Shown one piece after another: positions 9,968 to 18,300 of a stretch of DNA of 47,561 nt. The notes below the pieces were generated by a model, which was not told the DNA's origin, searched no databases, and was given only the letters and a program-made list of their open reading frames with translations. Origin of the DNA: Geminicoccaceae bacterium (GTDB taxonomy: Bacteria; Pseudomonadota; Alphaproteobacteria; Geminicoccales; Geminicoccaceae). Each line of letters begins with the position of its first letter. Within the stretch, counting starts at the first letter, position 1. The stretch lies in NCBI GenBank assembly GCA_020446525.1, contig JAGREO010000078.1, forward strand, positions 1 through 47,561. Reading direction: 5' to 3'. The position numbers were made by a program, and so were the translations under genes.

Positions 9968-10063
9968 CGCGCGCGGACTTGTCGATTGCCCAACGGGTAG
10001 CGGCCGCGGACCCGGGCTCCGGGTGCGGCTGATGCGGTTCGGCGATGTGAGGACGCGAAGGGT

Positions 10064-10975
10064 TCAGATCGGCGGGCGCGTGCGCGGCTCCATTTCCGGC
10101 CGCCGGCGACGGCCCGGAGCGACGCGCGCCCGGATGACGCCGCCATAGCGTTCGGCAACGGCGCCGGAGAGCGGATCCGGTGGATGATTGCGCTTCGCTG
10201 CGATGGAATATGGTCGAACGCCGGACGCGCCGATCGATGCGATGGCGGCCCGCGAGAACTGTGCCCCGTGCCTCGCCGAGGCCCTGCGGCCATGTCGGAT
10301 GGAGACGGGGCGGATCCGGCCGCGACCCAGGCGGCAGGGCGCTCGACGGCGCCGCTGGCGCGGGGCCGGACGGCAGATTTCTTTCAGCCTGCGCCGCACC
10401 TGCGCCAAGTAGAAATGCTCGCACGGACAGCCATAGGGCAGGCCGGAGCCGTAGAGGCTACAGGTTCTGTCGAGCTCGACCGTCGCCTCGTCCTCGACCA
10501 GATCGGCCGGCGGATCGGGCAGGCGCACGGGTGGGGCGTCGTCCGGAAAGGCGGGGACGGGCAGGAGACGGGCATGGCCGCGTCCGTTGGACCATGAGGG
10601 GGCTGGACGCATGGGCGATCGCGATGGCCCTTGAGCCGGTCCACGAGCGCGCGGCGCCGCGTCGTCGGCATGGTGGCCGATCGCATCGTCGTCGTACATC
10701 GTATCGGCGCACGGCTGGCCGCCGAACGCCTCTACGTCGTGACGTGCGTCGGCGGGTGCCCGTTCGAGCTCTTCGGTATCCTCGTCGTACCGCGGGTCGT
10801 GCTGGTCCTGCATCGCGTCGTGGCGACGGAGCAGGACGCCGATCCCCTGGCGACCGGCGCGCCAGAGCGCACGCAGCCAGCCGGCCGACGCGCGTCCATC
10901 GGACGTGGCGCGGATGGACCGGCACGGCCGTGGCGAGATCGGCGAAGAGGGGGAGGATTGCGGTTCGATCGTCAT
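10064..10975 (-). CDS. Hypothetical protein, unrecognised (uncertain gene model)
   Basis: A 303-codon frame that I cannot assign to a family. The first half is polar and acidic (RYDEDTEELERAP); the middle contains a cysteine-bearing patch, CSLYGSGLPYGCPCEHFYL, then RRRLKEICR; the last third is Arg-rich and may not be translated in this form. Support for a real gene on this strand comes from a near-consensus promoter only a few bases upstream of the ATG at 10975 and from GC-rich third positions in the first two thirds. Overlapping open frames exist on the other strand, so either the 3' boundary or the whole call could be wrong. The 3' end at 10064 leaves a ~96-nt gap to fbpB. Confidence 0.4.
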   Translation of the reverse strand: MTIEPQSSPSSPISPRPCRSIRATSDGRASAGWLRALWRAGRQGIGVLLRRHDAMQDQHDPRYDEDTEELERAPADARHDVEAFGGQPCADTMYDDDAIGHHADDAAPRARGPAQGPSRSPMRPAPSWSNGRGHARLLPVPAFPDDAPPVRLPDPPADLVEDEATVELDRTCSLYGSGLPYGCPCEHFYLAQVRRRLKEICRPAPRQRRRRAPCRLGRGRIRPVSIRHGRRASARHGAQFSRAAIASIGASGVRPYSIAAKRNHPPDPLSGAVAERYGGVIRARVAPGRRRRPEMEPRTRPPI

Positions 10976-10984
10976 GATGGGCGA

Positions 10985-11013
10985 ATTATAGCGCAGGCAT
11001 ATCATAGTTTCAA
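10985..11013 (-). promoter_or_regulatory. Near-consensus sigma-70 promoter, leftward
   Basis: On the minus strand TTGAAA (11013-11008) and TATAAT (10990-10985) are separated by exactly 17 nt. The predicted start of transcription, about 10978, falls only ~3 nt before the ATG at 10975, implying a leaderless or near-leaderless mRNA. An imperfect palindrome CAAGGAAAAATTTCTTG (11011-11027) overlaps the -35 side and could be an operator or UP-like element. This AT-rich patch stands out in very GC-rich surroundings. Confidence 0.65.
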
Positions 11014-11058
11014 GGAAAAATTTCTTGCACGTCGGTTCGGCATTTCGGCTGCCGTCTC

Positions 11059-12141
11059 TCAGTCGCCTGCGCTGTCATGTCCCAGGCGCTTGCGCTCCCA
11101 TGCGAGAGCGTGGGTGACGATGGTGTCGAGATCGTCGTGCTCGGGCCGCCAGTCGAGCAGGCTGCGGATCCGGCCGACATCGGCCACGACCTCGGCGGCG
11201 TCTCCCGGCCTCCGGGCGGTCTCGTGCACCTTCAGCGGGCGGCCGGAGAGGCGGGTGACCGCTTCGAGCACCTGACGGACGGAGAAGCCGCGGCCGTAGC
11301 CGCAATTGAGGATCGTGCTCGCACCGCCGCCGACGAGATGCTCGATGGCCGCGACGTGCGCACGGGCGAGATCCGTCACGTGGATGAAGTCGCGGATGCA
11401 GGTGCCGTCGGGGGTGGGGTAGTCGGTGCCGAAGATCGCCATCGACGGGCGTTCGCCCAGCGCCACCTCGCAGGCGACCTTGAGCAGATGGGTCGCGTTC
11501 TCGACCACCTGGCCCGTGCGGCCCTCGGGGTCGGCGCCGGCGACGTTGAAGTAGCGCAGGATGGCGTGCGGCAGGTCGTGGGCGTGGCCGACGTCGCGGA
11601 CGATGCGCTCGATCATCAGCTTGGATGCACCATAGGCGTTGAGCGGCTCGGTCGCGGCCGTCTCGGGGATCGGGCTGGCGGCGGCGCCATATACCGCAGC
11701 CGTGCTGGAGAAGACGAAGGCGTCGAGGCCGTGGGCGGTGCAGGCCTGCAGCAGCGCATGGGCGACGACGGTGTTGTTGTCGTAATAGTCGAGCGGGCGG
11801 CGGACGCTGTCGGGCACGACGATCGAGCCGGCCATGTGCACCACGCCGATCACGTCGTGCGCCTCGAGCGCCCGCTGCACCAGCGCCCGGTCGCCGGCTT
11901 CGCCCTCGATCAGCACCGTCGCACGGTGCAGGGTGCGCACCCGGCCGGTGCTCATATTGTCCAGAACGATCACCGGCCAGCCGGCTTCCAGCAGCGCCAG
12001 GACCACGTGCGAGCCGATATAGCCGGCGCCGCCGGTGACCATGATGCCGCCGGCGCGACGCGTTCCTCGATCAGCCGGGCCTCGATCGGCCGGGGGAGGG
12101 GTGCGGGGCAGCTCCGAGATCGTCAATTTCGTCGACACCAT
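11059..12141 (-). CDS. galE: UDP-glucose 4-epimerase (GalE)
   Basis: A cytoplasmic short-chain-dehydrogenase-type epimerase that interconverts UDP-glucose and UDP-galactose, supplying sugar donors for polysaccharide. The Rossmann motif VTGGAGYIGSH, the catalytic region FVFSSTAAVYG, the YGASK motif (Tyr and Lys of the catalytic pair) and the RYFNVAGA segment are all present. The start at 12141 has GGAA about 9 nt upstream but gives an unusual ~33-residue N-terminal extension before the Rossmann fold; ATG at 12042 would start almost exactly at it, and an upstream ATG at 12198 is also in frame. The gene faces away from the EPS cluster it probably serves. Confidence 0.92.
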   Translation of the reverse strand: MVSTKLTISELPRTPPPADRGPADRGTRRAGGIMVTGGAGYIGSHVVLALLEAGWPVIVLDNMSTGRVRTLHRATVLIEGEAGDRALVQRALEAHDVIGVVHMAGSIVVPDSVRRPLDYYDNNTVVAHALLQACTAHGLDAFVFSSTAAVYGAAASPIPETAATEPLNAYGASKLMIERIVRDVGHAHDLPHAILRYFNVAGADPEGRTGQVVENATHLLKVACEVALGERPSMAIFGTDYPTPDGTCIRDFIHVTDLARAHVAAIEHLVGGGASTILNCGYGRGFSVRQVLEAVTRLSGRPLKVHETARRPGDAAEVVADVGRIRSLLDWRPEHDDLDTIVTHALAWERKRLGHDSAGD

Positions 12142-12550
12142 GTTGAGCAATTCCGGCGCGCGACATGCGCCCGGCGACCAAGACTCGTTCGCCGCCACCG
12201 CCGCATCCTAGCGCCGGCCCCTTTCGATCCGGTTAACGGCCCCATCCGACCGGTACGGTGGGGCGCCCGGCCGGCCCCTCATACGACCGGCGATGGCGCC
12301 GACCGGTCACCCTGCAAAATCCGAGGTAGTAAAAGCATCTAAGATGTAAAGAAATCCGACGGTACTTGATGGATTTCCTCATTCATCATGAACGAATTGG
12401 ACCCGATTGTGCGTATTTCGTGGTGCATGCCGGGTCTGATATTCTTGTGAGGGCGCGGATGCTATGGCAGTTTTCGACGACGGGTCGCACAGTCCTGCCG
12501 GATGGCCCGGCCATCATCGACGCTCGCGTCCACGGAGGTCCGACGACATC
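12142..12550. other. Divergent intergenic region between galE and the EPS operon
   Basis: About 409 bp without a convincing gene. The galE side is GC-rich. From about 12315 the sequence becomes AT-richer, consistent with promoters for the rightward EPS operon; a GG-N10-GC sigma-54-like element lies at 12397-12413. A short open frame (12366-12554) runs through it but has no homology I recognise and overlaps the next start. The GGAGG at 12534-12538 is the probable ribosome site for the next gene, with a long 12-nt spacing. Confidence 0.6.
12397..12413 (+). promoter_or_regulatory. Candidate sigma-54 (-24/-12) promoter for the EPS operon
   Basis: The sequence TTGGACCCGATTGTGCG has the invariant GG (12399-12400) and GC (12411-12412) separated by 10 nt and matches the RpoN consensus at roughly nine of thirteen informative positions. 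It lies about 138 bp upstream of the export-protein ATG. A sigma-54 activator of the PrsR type is encoded later in the same cluster, which makes such a promoter reasonable. The match at the -12 element is imperfect. Confidence 0.35.
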
Positions 12551-13270
12551 ATGAACGACTTTGGCCGGACAGGCGTGCGCCGTCCGTTTCTTGCGTCACG
12601 CCCCGACTTCGGATGTCTGCGGCGTGGCCGGGTCGCGTTTCGTGGCGAAAGCGCCCTCGCGGTACGGAGCATCGGTCTTCTGCTGGCCGGTCTGATCGTC
12701 GCGGCGTGCGACCGTCTGCCCGAGCCGCCCCTGCATGTCTCGCCCGTCGGCAATCTCCTCGAGGCCGACGCCTATGCGATCGCGCCGGGCGACGAGCTGC
12801 AGATCTTCGTCTGGCGCGACGCCGATCTCTCGCTCAACGTCCGTGTGCGGCCCGACGGACGCATCTCGATGCCGCTGATCGGCGAGATCGGCGTGGTCGG
12901 CAAGACGCCCGCGGCACTCGGCAAGGAGCTCGAGCGCAAGCTCGCCGCCTACGTCCAGGAGCCCGTCGTCACCGTGATCGTCGCCGATTATGTCGGGCCG
13001 ATCGACCAGCAGGTGCGGGTGATCGGCGAGGCGTCGAAGCCGCAGAGCCTGACCTGGCGGCCGAACATGACGCTGCTCGACGTGCTGGTCGCGGTCGAAG
13101 GGCTGACCGAGTTCGCCGACGGCAACGGTGCCATGCTGGTGCGCAAGCAGGGCGAGGAGACCCTTCGCTATCGGGTGCGGGTGGCCGACCTGCTGCAGGA
13201 AGGCGACGTCGGCGCCAATGCCGAATTGCTGCCGGGCGACGTGCTGATCATCCCCGAAGCCGTGTTCTGA
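12551..13270 (+). CDS. EPS export lipoprotein (Wza/BexD type, XrtA-associated class)
   Basis: An outer-membrane polysaccharide export protein candidate. A lipobox lies at LIVAACDR, so the mature protein would begin with a lipidated Cys. The Poly_export domain begins at YAIAPGDELQIFVWRD and continues through RVRPDGRISMPLIGEI, followed by an SLBB-like segment (VRVIGEASKPQSLTW) ending GDVLIIPEAVF. It is the first gene of the XrtA-type EPS operon, 10 nt before the chain-length gene. The start at 12551 gives about 50 residues before the lipobox, longer than usual, so a GTG at 12575 is a possible alternative. Confidence 0.88.
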   Translation: MNDFGRTGVRRPFLASRPDFGCLRRGRVAFRGESALAVRSIGLLLAGLIVAACDRLPEPPLHVSPVGNLLEADAYAIAPGDELQIFVWRDADLSLNVRVRPDGRISMPLIGEIGVVGKTPAALGKELERKLAAYVQEPVVTVIVADYVGPIDQQVRVIGEASKPQSLTWRPNMTLLDVLVAVEGLTEFADGNGAMLVRKQGEETLRYRVRVADLLQEGDVGANAELLPGDVLIIPEAVF

Positions 13271-13280
13271 GGCGTCGCCG

Positions 13281-14987
13281 ATGCACGATCTGATCGAACG
13301 GGCGGCGACCTATGCCCGCTATGCGTGGCGCGGCCGGTGGTCCGTCCTCGGCATCACCTGGCTGGTCTGTCTGATCGGCTGGGCGGTCGTCATGCTGTTG
13401 CCCGACCGCTACCGGAGCAGCGTGCGCATCTATGCCGACACCGACCGTCTGGTGTCGCCGCTGGTGCCCGGTCTCGCTCCGAGCGCCAGTGTCGACAACC
13501 GTCTCGGCGTCATCCAGCAGACCATCCTCTCCTCGCCCAATCTGCGCAGGGTGGTCGACATGGCGGGCGTGCTGCCGCTGGACGCCTCGCCCGAGGAGGT
13601 GGCGCGTGCGGCGCGGGAGGTGCGCGAGAACACCGACGTCATCGCCGAGGAGCAGAACTTCTTCGAGCTGCGCTACGTCGACGGTGATCCGCACGTGGCG
13701 CAGGCGGTGGTGCAGAGCCTGCTCGACGTGTTCACCAACAGCGGCGTCGGCTCGCGCCGGGGCGACATCGAGGCGACGGAGAGCCTGCTCGACGAGCAGG
13801 TGGACGAGGCCAAGCGGCGGCTGGACGAGGCCGAGGCGCGGCTGACGCGGTTCATCGAGGAGAATTCCGAGGTGGTCGGCGGCGACCGCAGCTATTTCCG
13901 CCGGCTCGAGGAACTGCGGCGCGAGGCCGACGGTGTGCGCGGCGATCTGGCGCTGGCCAATGCCCAGCGCGACCAGCTCGAGCAGCAGTTGCAGCAGACG
14001 CCGCGGACGCTCGGTGCCAATTTCGTCGGCGGCGGGGTGCCACAGGATTCGCGGCAGGTCGAGCTGGCGGCCATGCGCGAGCGTCTGGCGGAATTGCGCG
14101 CCCGCTACACGCCGCAGCATCCGGACGTCGTCGCGACCGAGCGGACGGTGGCGCGGCTCGAGGCCGAGCTCGCCGACGCGCCGGCCGCGGTTCGGGCGGG
14201 GCCGCCCAATCCGCAATATGACGCGTTGCGGCTGCAGGTCGGTCAGGCGCGCGCCCGGGTGCAGAGCCTCGAGGTCGAGCTGGCGGCGGCGGAGGCCCGG
14301 GCGGAGACGCTCGCCGCCAAGGCGCCGGTGGTGCCGGCCGCGGAATCCGAATTGCGCAACCTCACCCGCGACTACGAGATCCTCAAGCGCGGCTACGAGC
14401 AGCTCGTGCAGAGCCGCGATTCGACCCGGCTCGCCGGTGCGCTCGGCGAGAGGGCGGGACAGCTCGATTTCCGTATCGTCGAGCCGCCCTCGCTGCCGCA
14501 GGCGCCGACCGCGCCGGACCGTCTCCTGCTGATGGCGGCGGTGCTGGCCGGCGGTCTGATCGCCGGCATCGCGATCACCCTGGCGCGCGGCAGTGTCGAT
14601 GCGCCCTTCGACAGCCCGCGCGCCCTGCACCGCGCCTTCGATCTGCGCATCCTCGGCACGATCAGCCGCTTCAAGCGGCCGGTGGACCGCTGGCGCCGGC
14701 GCCGGCAGACGGCGGGCTTCGCCCTCTGCAGCGGATCTCTGGCGCTGCTGCTCGTCGTTCTGGTGGTTCTCGAGCGCAGCGAATGGGGCGACCGGCTGCG
14801 CGAGACCGTGCGGCCGCTGGTCGGTCTCTCGACCATACGCCCGGCGCCGGCCGGCCCGGCGGACACGGCCGGGGCGAGCGGTTCGCGTGAATTGGCGATC
14901 ATGCCCGGGCCGACCGTCATGCCGGCCGCGATGCCCGCCGCGATGGGTGTCGAAGGCGCGAAGTTTCCCGAAGGTGGCGAGGGATGA
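13281..14987 (+). CDS. EPS chain-length determinant (Wzz/PCP type, XrtA-associated class)
   Basis: An inner-membrane polysaccharide co-polymerase that sets chain length and couples synthesis to export. A transmembrane helix at about residues 20-40 is followed by the Wzz domain and a long periplasmic coiled coil rich in Glu, Ala, Arg and Leu (about 165-380), then a second helix at about 413-435. A third hydrophobic helix at about 477-500 and a ~68-residue Pro/Ala/Gly-rich tail follow. Three-helix architecture fits the XrtA-associated chain-length family. The stop overlaps the next start by 4 nt (ATGA), so it should be coexpressed with the kinase that normally acts on it. Confidence 0.88.
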   Translation: MHDLIERAATYARYAWRGRWSVLGITWLVCLIGWAVVMLLPDRYRSSVRIYADTDRLVSPLVPGLAPSASVDNRLGVIQQTILSSPNLRRVVDMAGVLPLDASPEEVARAAREVRENTDVIAEEQNFFELRYVDGDPHVAQAVVQSLLDVFTNSGVGSRRGDIEATESLLDEQVDEAKRRLDEAEARLTRFIEENSEVVGGDRSYFRRLEELRREADGVRGDLALANAQRDQLEQQLQQTPRTLGANFVGGGVPQDSRQVELAAMRERLAELRARYTPQHPDVVATERTVARLEAELADAPAAVRAGPPNPQYDALRLQVGQARARVQSLEVELAAAEARAETLAAKAPVVPAAESELRNLTRDYEILKRGYEQLVQSRDSTRLAGALGERAGQLDFRIVEPPSLPQAPTAPDRLLLMAAVLAGGLIAGIAITLARGSVDAPFDSPRALHRAFDLRILGTISRFKRPVDRWRRRRQTAGFALCSGSLALLLVVLVVLERSEWGDRLRETVRPLVGLSTIRPAPAGPADTAGASGSRELAIMPGPTVMPAAMPAAMGVEGAKFPEGGEG

Positions 14988-17308
14988 GCACCGTGCACAG
15001 GTTGATTCCGCGCCGCGATCCGACCTTCGCCGAGGCGCCGAAGAAGGCGAGGCCGATGCCGAAGCGGCGGCCGGCCGAGGTCCACATCGATCGTGCGCGC
15101 CTGGCCCGGCTGGGGATGATCGCACCGGACGGCGACCGCTCGCTGCTGGCCGAGGAGATGCGCACGATCCGCCGGCCGCTGGTGGCGCAGATGCGCATGG
15201 CCGATGCCCTGCCCAGGGACCGCATCGTCCTGGTCACCAGCGCCCGGCCGAACGAGGGCAAGACCTTCGTCTCCGTCAACCTCGCGCTGAGCCTGGCTCA
15301 GGAAGAGGATACGCGGGTGGTGCTGATCGACGCCGACGCGACGATGCGCGGTTCGATCCGCGCGCTCGGTCTGGACGAGCGGACGACCGGTCTGAGCACG
15401 CTCCTGCAATCCGATCCGCCGCCCTTGAGCGACGTTCTGCTGCGCACCGACGTCAAGCGGCTCTCGTTCATCGGGCCCGGGCCGCGTCAGGACGATCTGC
15501 CCGAGTTGTTCTCCGGCACGCGGATGGCGCGCCTGCTCGAGGCGCTGGTCCGGGCGGACGAGCGGCTGATCGTGGTGCTCGACGCGCCGCCGGTGCTGGC
15601 GACGAGCGAGGCCATGGCGCTCGCACCGCATGCCGGGCAGACCGTGTTCGTCGTCGAGGCCGGACGCACCGCGCGCGCCGCCGTCGAGCAGGCGGTGCAC
15701 ATGATCGCCGAGCATTCCGACGTGCAACTGCTGCTCAACAAGGCCAAGGTCGGGCGCGCCCACGCCATTTTCACCTATTGCGACTATGACAGCTACAACG
15801 GTCCCGACGTCACCACACACCATCGGCGGCCGACCTTCTGGCGCCGGCTGTTCGGCGGCGGCACCTACGGCGCCGGGCTGGCCTTGTGGGTGTCGCTGGC
15901 GGCGGCGCCGGTGGCCCTGGCGAGCTGGGCCGTGGTGCCGCACATCGAATTCGCCTCGGCCTTCACCGACAATGTCGAGGCGGAGCCCGAGGGTGCCAAG
16001 GATTCCGATCTGGTGGTCAAGGTGGCGCCGGGCGTGCGGCTGGAGGGCAACGGCCGGCGCTTCGATCTGGTGGCCGACTACACCCTCGAAGCGCTCGGCT
16101 TCGCCGCACATCGGGGCGAATCGGCGCTGCGTCACCGGCTCGACGCGGCGGCGCGCGCCGAGCTCGTCCAGGATCTGCTCTTCGTCGATCTGCTGGGCGA
16201 CGTCGGCGACGTGTTCGTCGACGAGGGCGGGCCGACGGCGGTCACCGAGTTCGCCGTCAGCGACAACCGCACGACGCGGCTGGCCGGCAGTGTGAGCCCC
16301 TATGTCGCCATGCGTCTGGCGGATTGGGCCGATGTCGAAGCACGCTACCGGCTAACCGAGACCAATTACGGCACCGACCGGCTGGCCGACGTGCGCGCCC
16401 ACACGCTGGGTGCGACGCTGGCCTCGCTGGAAGGTTCGGGGCCTTTGGGCTGGAAGGCCTCGGTGGTGCGCGACGACGCCGATTTCGACGCGTCGGACGA
16501 TCTGCCGGCACGGCAGAGCACCTCACTGCTGGCCGCCGTCGACACATCCTATGCGCTGACCGAGCGGTTCGCGCTGCTGGCGGGGCTGGGCTATTCCGAG
16601 CTCGACGACGAGACGCTCGACGACGGCGGGAACGCCGGGCTCTACTGGAGGGCCGGCTTCGAGGCGCGCCCGACCCGCACCACCCGGTTGCGCGCCACCG
16701 GCGGCCAGATGTTCGACGAGCCGGACATCCAGGCCGAGGCCGAGTGGCGCCTCACGCCCAAGGCGTCGGTGCAGGCGAGCTATGTCGAGCGGATATCATC
16801 GCGCTTCGACCAGTTCCGCCGGCAGATCGAGGAGCGCGATCCCTTCGCCCGGGACGAGGAGGACGAGGCGGCCGAGCGTCTGGCGGTGGCGTTCGACACG
16901 CTGGTGCCGGACCAGGGCATCGTCGACGGCAACGACGCGCTCTTCTACCAGCGCCGCGCCGAGCTCTCGGCCTCGGGCGTCGTCGGCCGCAACGTCGCGC
17001 GGATCGGCGGTTATGTCGAAGAGCGGGATTTCGACGTCGGCCCGGATCAGGACGCCGTCGGGCTCGAGCTCCTGTGGCTGCGCCGTCTGGGTCGCCGCAC
17101 CGACCTCCAGTTCGGGGCCACCTGGCGCCGTATCGATCAGGGCGGCACCGGCGAGGACGACGAGGTCGGCGTGGGTCTCGCCTGGGTGCACGAGCTGTCG
17201 CCCCTCACGACGCTCTCGCTCGGCTACCAGTACGACCGTCTGTTCGAGGGCGACGAGCCGGACACCCAGGTGAACACGGTCTTCGTGCGGCTGCGCCGGG
17301 AGTTTTGA
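14984..17308 (+). CDS. BY-kinase fused to an outer-membrane beta-barrel domain (XrtA-type EPS)
   Basis: A 774-residue product that combines what are usually two adjacent XrtA-cluster genes. Residues 1-~273 are a bacterial tyrosine kinase: P-loop SARPNEGKT (86-94), Walker A' VVLIDADA, Walker B LIVVLDAPP, and a Tyr cluster YCDYDSYNG (265-273) where such kinases normally end with autophosphorylated Tyr. Residues ~285-314 resemble a signal peptide: FWRRLF, a hydrophobic core, then VALAS with an Ala-x-Ala-like site. Residues ~320-774 resemble the XrtA-associated outer-membrane barrel (ASAFTDNVE near the start, alternating strands, final Phe). No stop or ATG occurs at the junction; GTG or TTG codons near 15883-15889 are the only possible internal starts. 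Confidence 0.8.
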   Translation: MSTVHRLIPRRDPTFAEAPKKARPMPKRRPAEVHIDRARLARLGMIAPDGDRSLLAEEMRTIRRPLVAQMRMADALPRDRIVLVTSARPNEGKTFVSVNLALSLAQEEDTRVVLIDADATMRGSIRALGLDERTTGLSTLLQSDPPPLSDVLLRTDVKRLSFIGPGPRQDDLPELFSGTRMARLLEALVRADERLIVVLDAPPVLATSEAMALAPHAGQTVFVVEAGRTARAAVEQAVHMIAEHSDVQLLLNKAKVGRAHAIFTYCDYDSYNGPDVTTHHRRPTFWRRLFGGGTYGAGLALWVSLAAAPVALASWAVVPHIEFASAFTDNVEAEPEGAKDSDLVVKVAPGVRLEGNGRRFDLVADYTLEALGFAAHRGESALRHRLDAAARAELVQDLLFVDLLGDVGDVFVDEGGPTAVTEFAVSDNRTTRLAGSVSPYVAMRLADWADVEARYRLTETNYGTDRLADVRAHTLGATLASLEGSGPLGWKASVVRDDADFDASDDLPARQSTSLLAAVDTSYALTERFALLAGLGYSELDDETLDDGGNAGLYWRAGFEARPTRTTRLRATGGQMFDEPDIQAEAEWRLTPKASVQASYVERISSRFDQFRRQIEERDPFARDEEDEAAERLAVAFDTLVPDQGIVDGNDALFYQRRAELSASGVVGRNVARIGGYVEERDFDVGPDQDAVGLELLWLRRLGRRTDLQFGATWRRIDQGGTGEDDEVGVGLAWVHELSPLTTLSLGYQYDRLFEGDEPDTQVNTVFVRLRREF

Positions 17309-17310
17309 GC

Positions 17311-18300
17311 GTGGTGGCCTATCTGGCGACGATGGGCCTGGCCGAGCGGCCGTTTCGTCTCGAGCCGGACCTGCGTTTCCTCTTTCCGGCGAGCGCCCAG
17401 CGCGCGGCGCTGCACGCCTACACCACGCTGCTCGCCGGCCGTGAGCGTCTGGCTGTGCTCACCGGCCAGCCCGGCGTCGGCAAGACGACCTTCGCGCGCC
17501 TGCTCGAGGCGCATCTGCACGGCGACGGGATCGCCGTCGGCTACTGGCGGGCGGAACATATCGACGGCTTCGCCTGGTCGGCGGTCGAGGCGCCCGACGG
17601 TCGGCGCACGCTCCTGATGGTCGACGAGGCGCAGCGGCTCGACGCGGACCGCTTGCGCCGCCTCGCCGACAAGGCGGACCGGCCCGGCCGGCACATGCTG
17701 CTGATCGGGCGTGCAGAGCTGGTCGCGCGGATGCGTTCCTCGGCCGTCGACGATCCGCGCATGATGCGGGTGGTCGATCGCGCCATCCGCCTGCAGCCGC
17801 TCACCAGCCGCGAGATCGTGCCCTATGTCCATCATCGCCTGCGCAAGGTGGGCTGGACCGGCGGGCGCATCATGAACATGGTCGCCTGCGATCGGCTCTT
17901 CCTCGCCAGCGGCGGCCTGCCGCGGGCGGTCGGGCGCATCTGCAGCCGGGCGCTGGCGCTGGCGGCGATCGACGGTGCGAGCGAGCTGGACGGTGCCCGG
18001 ATCGACGATGCGGTGGCCGATCTCGTCCGCCGGCCCAAGGACGAGGGGTCGGGGGACCAGCCGGGATCGACCAGCCTGCTGCACGCCAGGCTGGATGCGC
18101 TGCACGAGGCGCTGGCGAGGGAGCGCGCACGCGGTGATCGTCTGCTCGACGATGCGGATCGCGAGCGGCGACGGGCGGCGCAGCTCGATCTGGCGGCGGC
18201 ACAGCGGCTGCTGCACTGGCTCGGGCGCGTCCGGCTCGAGGCGGCGGACCCGCCGGATGCCGGCCGGCGCGATGGTCGCGGACAGGGAGTGCATCGATGA
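17311..18300 (+). CDS. XrtA-type EPS locus AAA ATPase (ExeA/GspA-like)
   Basis: A ~329-residue cytoplasmic ATPase of the XrtA-associated class. The N-terminus GLAERPFRLEPDLRFLF is the family opening, followed by Walker A GQPGVGKTT and Walker B LLMVDEAQRL, then a helical lid. After the AAA core (to about residue 240) comes an Arg/Ala/Glu-rich coiled-coil tail. The start is GTG at 17311 because GGGAG lies 8 nt upstream; ATG at 17332 would begin at MGLAERPF and is an alternative. The stop overlaps the next ATG (ATGA). Its role in EPS assembly is not established. Confidence 0.85.
   Translation: MVAYLATMGLAERPFRLEPDLRFLFPASAQRAALHAYTTLLAGRERLAVLTGQPGVGKTTFARLLEAHLHGDGIAVGYWRAEHIDGFAWSAVEAPDGRRTLLMVDEAQRLDADRLRRLADKADRPGRHMLLIGRAELVARMRSSAVDDPRMMRVVDRAIRLQPLTSREIVPYVHHRLRKVGWTGGRIMNMVACDRLFLASGGLPRAVGRICSRALALAAIDGASELDGARIDDAVADLVRRPKDEGSGDQPGSTSLLHARLDALHEALARERARGDRLLDDADRERRRAAQLDLAAAQRLLHWLGRVRLEAADPPDAGRRDGRGQGVHR

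Noticed and set aside
10010-10024. Hairpin ACCCGG-GCT-CCGGGT after the permease gene.
   Set aside because: Only 6 bp, GC-rich and without a T-run; not enough to call a terminator.
10180-10977. A rightward frame overlapping the hypothetical gene at 10064-10975.
   Set aside because: Very Arg/Pro-rich, no ribosome site, and the only promoter seen points leftward. It cannot be fully excluded.
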